64,000 nucleotides of DNA from Streptomyces chartreusis NRRL 3882. GTDB taxonomy: Bacteria; Actinomycetota; Actinomycetes; Streptomycetales; Streptomycetaceae. The notes beneath the pieces were generated by a model that worked only from the letters and a program-made list of their open reading frames with translations, had not been told where the DNA came from and did no database searches. Numbering within the stretch: position 1 is the stretch's first letter; every line of letters starts with the position of its first letter. A program made the translations under genes and the position numbers. Of the stretch, positions 62,911 to 64,000 are shown piece after piece. Location of the stretch: the NCBI RefSeq assembly GCF_900236475.1, contig NZ_LT963352.1:6328001-6392000 (forward strand). Direction: 5' to 3'.

Positions 62911-63635
62911 ATACCGAGTGGGCGCTAAAAGAACTGGATAGGTTCATCGGCCAGACCGTGATGCGTAACGCAAGTGGGAATGGCCTCATCACGGCACGTA
63001 ACATCACAGCTGCATCGAACGATGAGGTCGCCAAGCAGGCTCAGGTTGTCGAGCAGATTCTCGAACACGTGATCCCAGGGTGGTCGTCGAGATACAGTGA
63101 AAGTCGAAACAATAGGTGGACTGGTCATCGGGAAGCAGCGATTCGCGCGCGTGAAGCCTTGATTCGCAAGCAAGAGCTTGACGAGAACCTTGGTGAGAAT
63201 ACGCCTGAGCTATCGGCTGCCGAGCTGCACCCATGGGTACGGGGCGGCGCATCTTCGCAGTGGCAATCTAGTCACTTTCGTGAAGCTGTCGAAGGTGCGA
63301 TCAAGAAACTGAATACCGAGGCTCAGAATAAGGTCGGCCGTCGCGACGTGAGCGAAGCAGACCTGTTCAAGCAGGCGTTCACGCTCGATGGCCCTAAGGC
63401 TGGCAAGGCACGGCTACGCCGCATGAAGGACGACGGCAGTGACACTTACAAGTCGGTGCAGCGCGGCGCGATGAACCTTGCCGAGGGCGTGTTCACTGGT
63501 ATCAGGAACCCGCTTAGCCACGAAGCCGATCAAGAGCTCAGCGAGCAGGAGGCTCTCGAATACCTTGCCGCATTGCGTGTCCTTGCTCGTTGGGTCGACA
63601 CCCCAACAGTCGAGCGTGCGGAGGGTGAGTCGTGA
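62907..63635 (+). CDS. TIGR02391-family protein (Hypoth_Ymh), RM accessory
   Basis: 242 residues starting on an ATGA overlap. The C-terminal signature DTYKSVQRGAMNLAEGVFTGIRNPLSHE with the preceding KARLRRMKDDGSD is that of TIGR02391 proteins, which occur within type I RM loci. It may be RNA-directed or a HEPN-like abortive-infection factor, since RNPLSHE resembles the RxxxH arrangement of HEPN domains; that last point is inference. It ends in a GTGA overlap with hsdR. Confidence 0.83.
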   Translation: MNTEWALKELDRFIGQTVMRNASGNGLITARNITAASNDEVAKQAQVVEQILEHVIPGWSSRYSESRNNRWTGHREAAIRAREALIRKQELDENLGENTPELSAAELHPWVRGGASSQWQSSHFREAVEGAIKKLNTEAQNKVGRRDVSEADLFKQAFTLDGPKAGKARLRRMKDDGSDTYKSVQRGAMNLAEGVFTGIRNPLSHEADQELSEQEALEYLAALRVLARWVDTPTVERAEGES

Positions 63636-64000
63636 GTAACGTTGGCCAGCCAGAACGCAGGACTCAAGATCGCGTCATTGAGCTGTTCCGAGACTCGTTG
63701 GGCTACGAGTACCTCGGCAACTGGGGGTACCGTGCGGCAAACTCCAACGTCGATGTGCAGCTCCTCACTCAAAACCTCCGTGCCCGGAACTACAGCGACA
63801 ATCTCATCAACAAGGCGATCGACAAGCTAAAGAGCGAGGCCTCGCTCGGTGGCGGCCGCGATTTGTACGAGGCGAACCGAGACGTCTACGACCTGCTCCG
63901 GTACGGGGTGAAGGTCAAGCCCGGTATCGGCGAGCAGACGGAGACGGTGTGGCTCGTCGACTGGGCGCACCCCGAAGTCAATCACTTCGCTCTGGCCGAG
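63632..64000 (+). CDS. hsdR: type I restriction endonuclease subunit HsdR, 3'-truncated by window
   Basis: 123 codons from the GTG at 63632, open to the window end. It reads MSNVGQPERRTQDRVIELFR, then GYEYLGNWGYRA, NLINKAIDKLKSEAS and DVYDLLRYGVKVKPG…TVWLVDWAHPEVNHFALAE, the N-terminal nuclease region of HsdR. The order hsdM–hsdS–TIGR02391–hsdR with four-base overlaps marks a single operon. The helicase motor lies beyond the window. Confidence 0.88.
   Translation, partial: MSNVGQPERRTQDRVIELFRDSLGYEYLGNWGYRAANSNVDVQLLTQNLRARNYSDNLINKAIDKLKSEASLGGGRDLYEANRDVYDLLRYGVKVKPGIGEQTETVWLVDWAHPEVNHFALAE

Overview
The window looks like Streptomyces chromosome, or that of a very close relative. GC is very high with strong GC-ending codon bias. 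The gene families are typical of the genus: HTH/DUF5753 + DUF397 pairs, a DUF574-type methyltransferase, RsbW-like ATPases, a DUF34–zinc ribbon–RNase H/CobC cluster, and an actinobacterial RNase P RNA. No rRNA, tRNA, CRISPR array or transposase was seen. The main compositional departure is the last ~5 kb, a type I restriction-modification locus that drops to about 50% GC in hsdS.

Layout. 1–1254: end of a GT87/PAP2 membrane enzyme. 1354–6821 (minus): RsbW-like ATPase, alpha/beta hydrolase, and a large caspase–NTPase–WD40 protein with 14 blades, a candidate conflict/self-killing module. 6915–7932: HTH/DUF5753 and DUF397 pair. 7916–10538: divergent FadA5-like thiolase and CYP125. 10542–12169: TetR and alpha/beta hydrolase sharing two operators. 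12374–18072 (minus): a cobalamin riboswitch followed by a secreted alpha/alpha-barrel protein, a second exported protein, and ECF T, fused A-A and S components, read as a vitamin B12 uptake operon. 18152–22248: kinase-like, methyltransferase, regulator, SnoaL-like and MBL-fold genes. 22335–24022: aldehyde dehydrogenase and 3Fe-4S ferredoxin. 24089–24954: a 35-bp tandem repeat array. 24945–26414: GYD protein, an orphan TPP riboswitch, and a KstR-like regulator. 26530–29866: glycosyltransferase, methyltransferase and barrel-protein operon. 30418–33954: solute-binding/VWA membrane operon. 33965–44483: F420-type oxidoreductase, amidase, MFS pumps, methyltransferases, a pyruvyltransferase and a frameshifted response regulator. 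44870–47787: MaoC hydratase, Zn-ADH and SDR. 47856–58207: housekeeping and regulatory genes. 58169–58589: rnpB. 59165–64000: hsdM, hsdS, a TIGR02391 gene and the start of hsdR.

The strongest integrating signal is regulatory. Copies or near-copies of the KstR-type operator TnnAACnnGTTnnA lie in front of the thiolase/CYP125 pair, the KstR-like gene/glycosyltransferase operon and the MaoC–ADH–SDR operon. A related palindrome lies before the aldehyde dehydrogenase–ferredoxin pair. Together these encode steps of steroid side-chain oxidation (CYP125, ferredoxin, aldehyde/alcohol dehydrogenases, hydratase, hydroxyacyl dehydrogenase, thiolase). I infer one dispersed sterol-degradation regulon spread over about 38 kb, with its repressor inside the window. 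Other cis-elements are a cobalamin riboswitch, a TPP riboswitch with no sense gene downstream, a MerR-type 19-bp-spacer promoter and several hairpin terminators.
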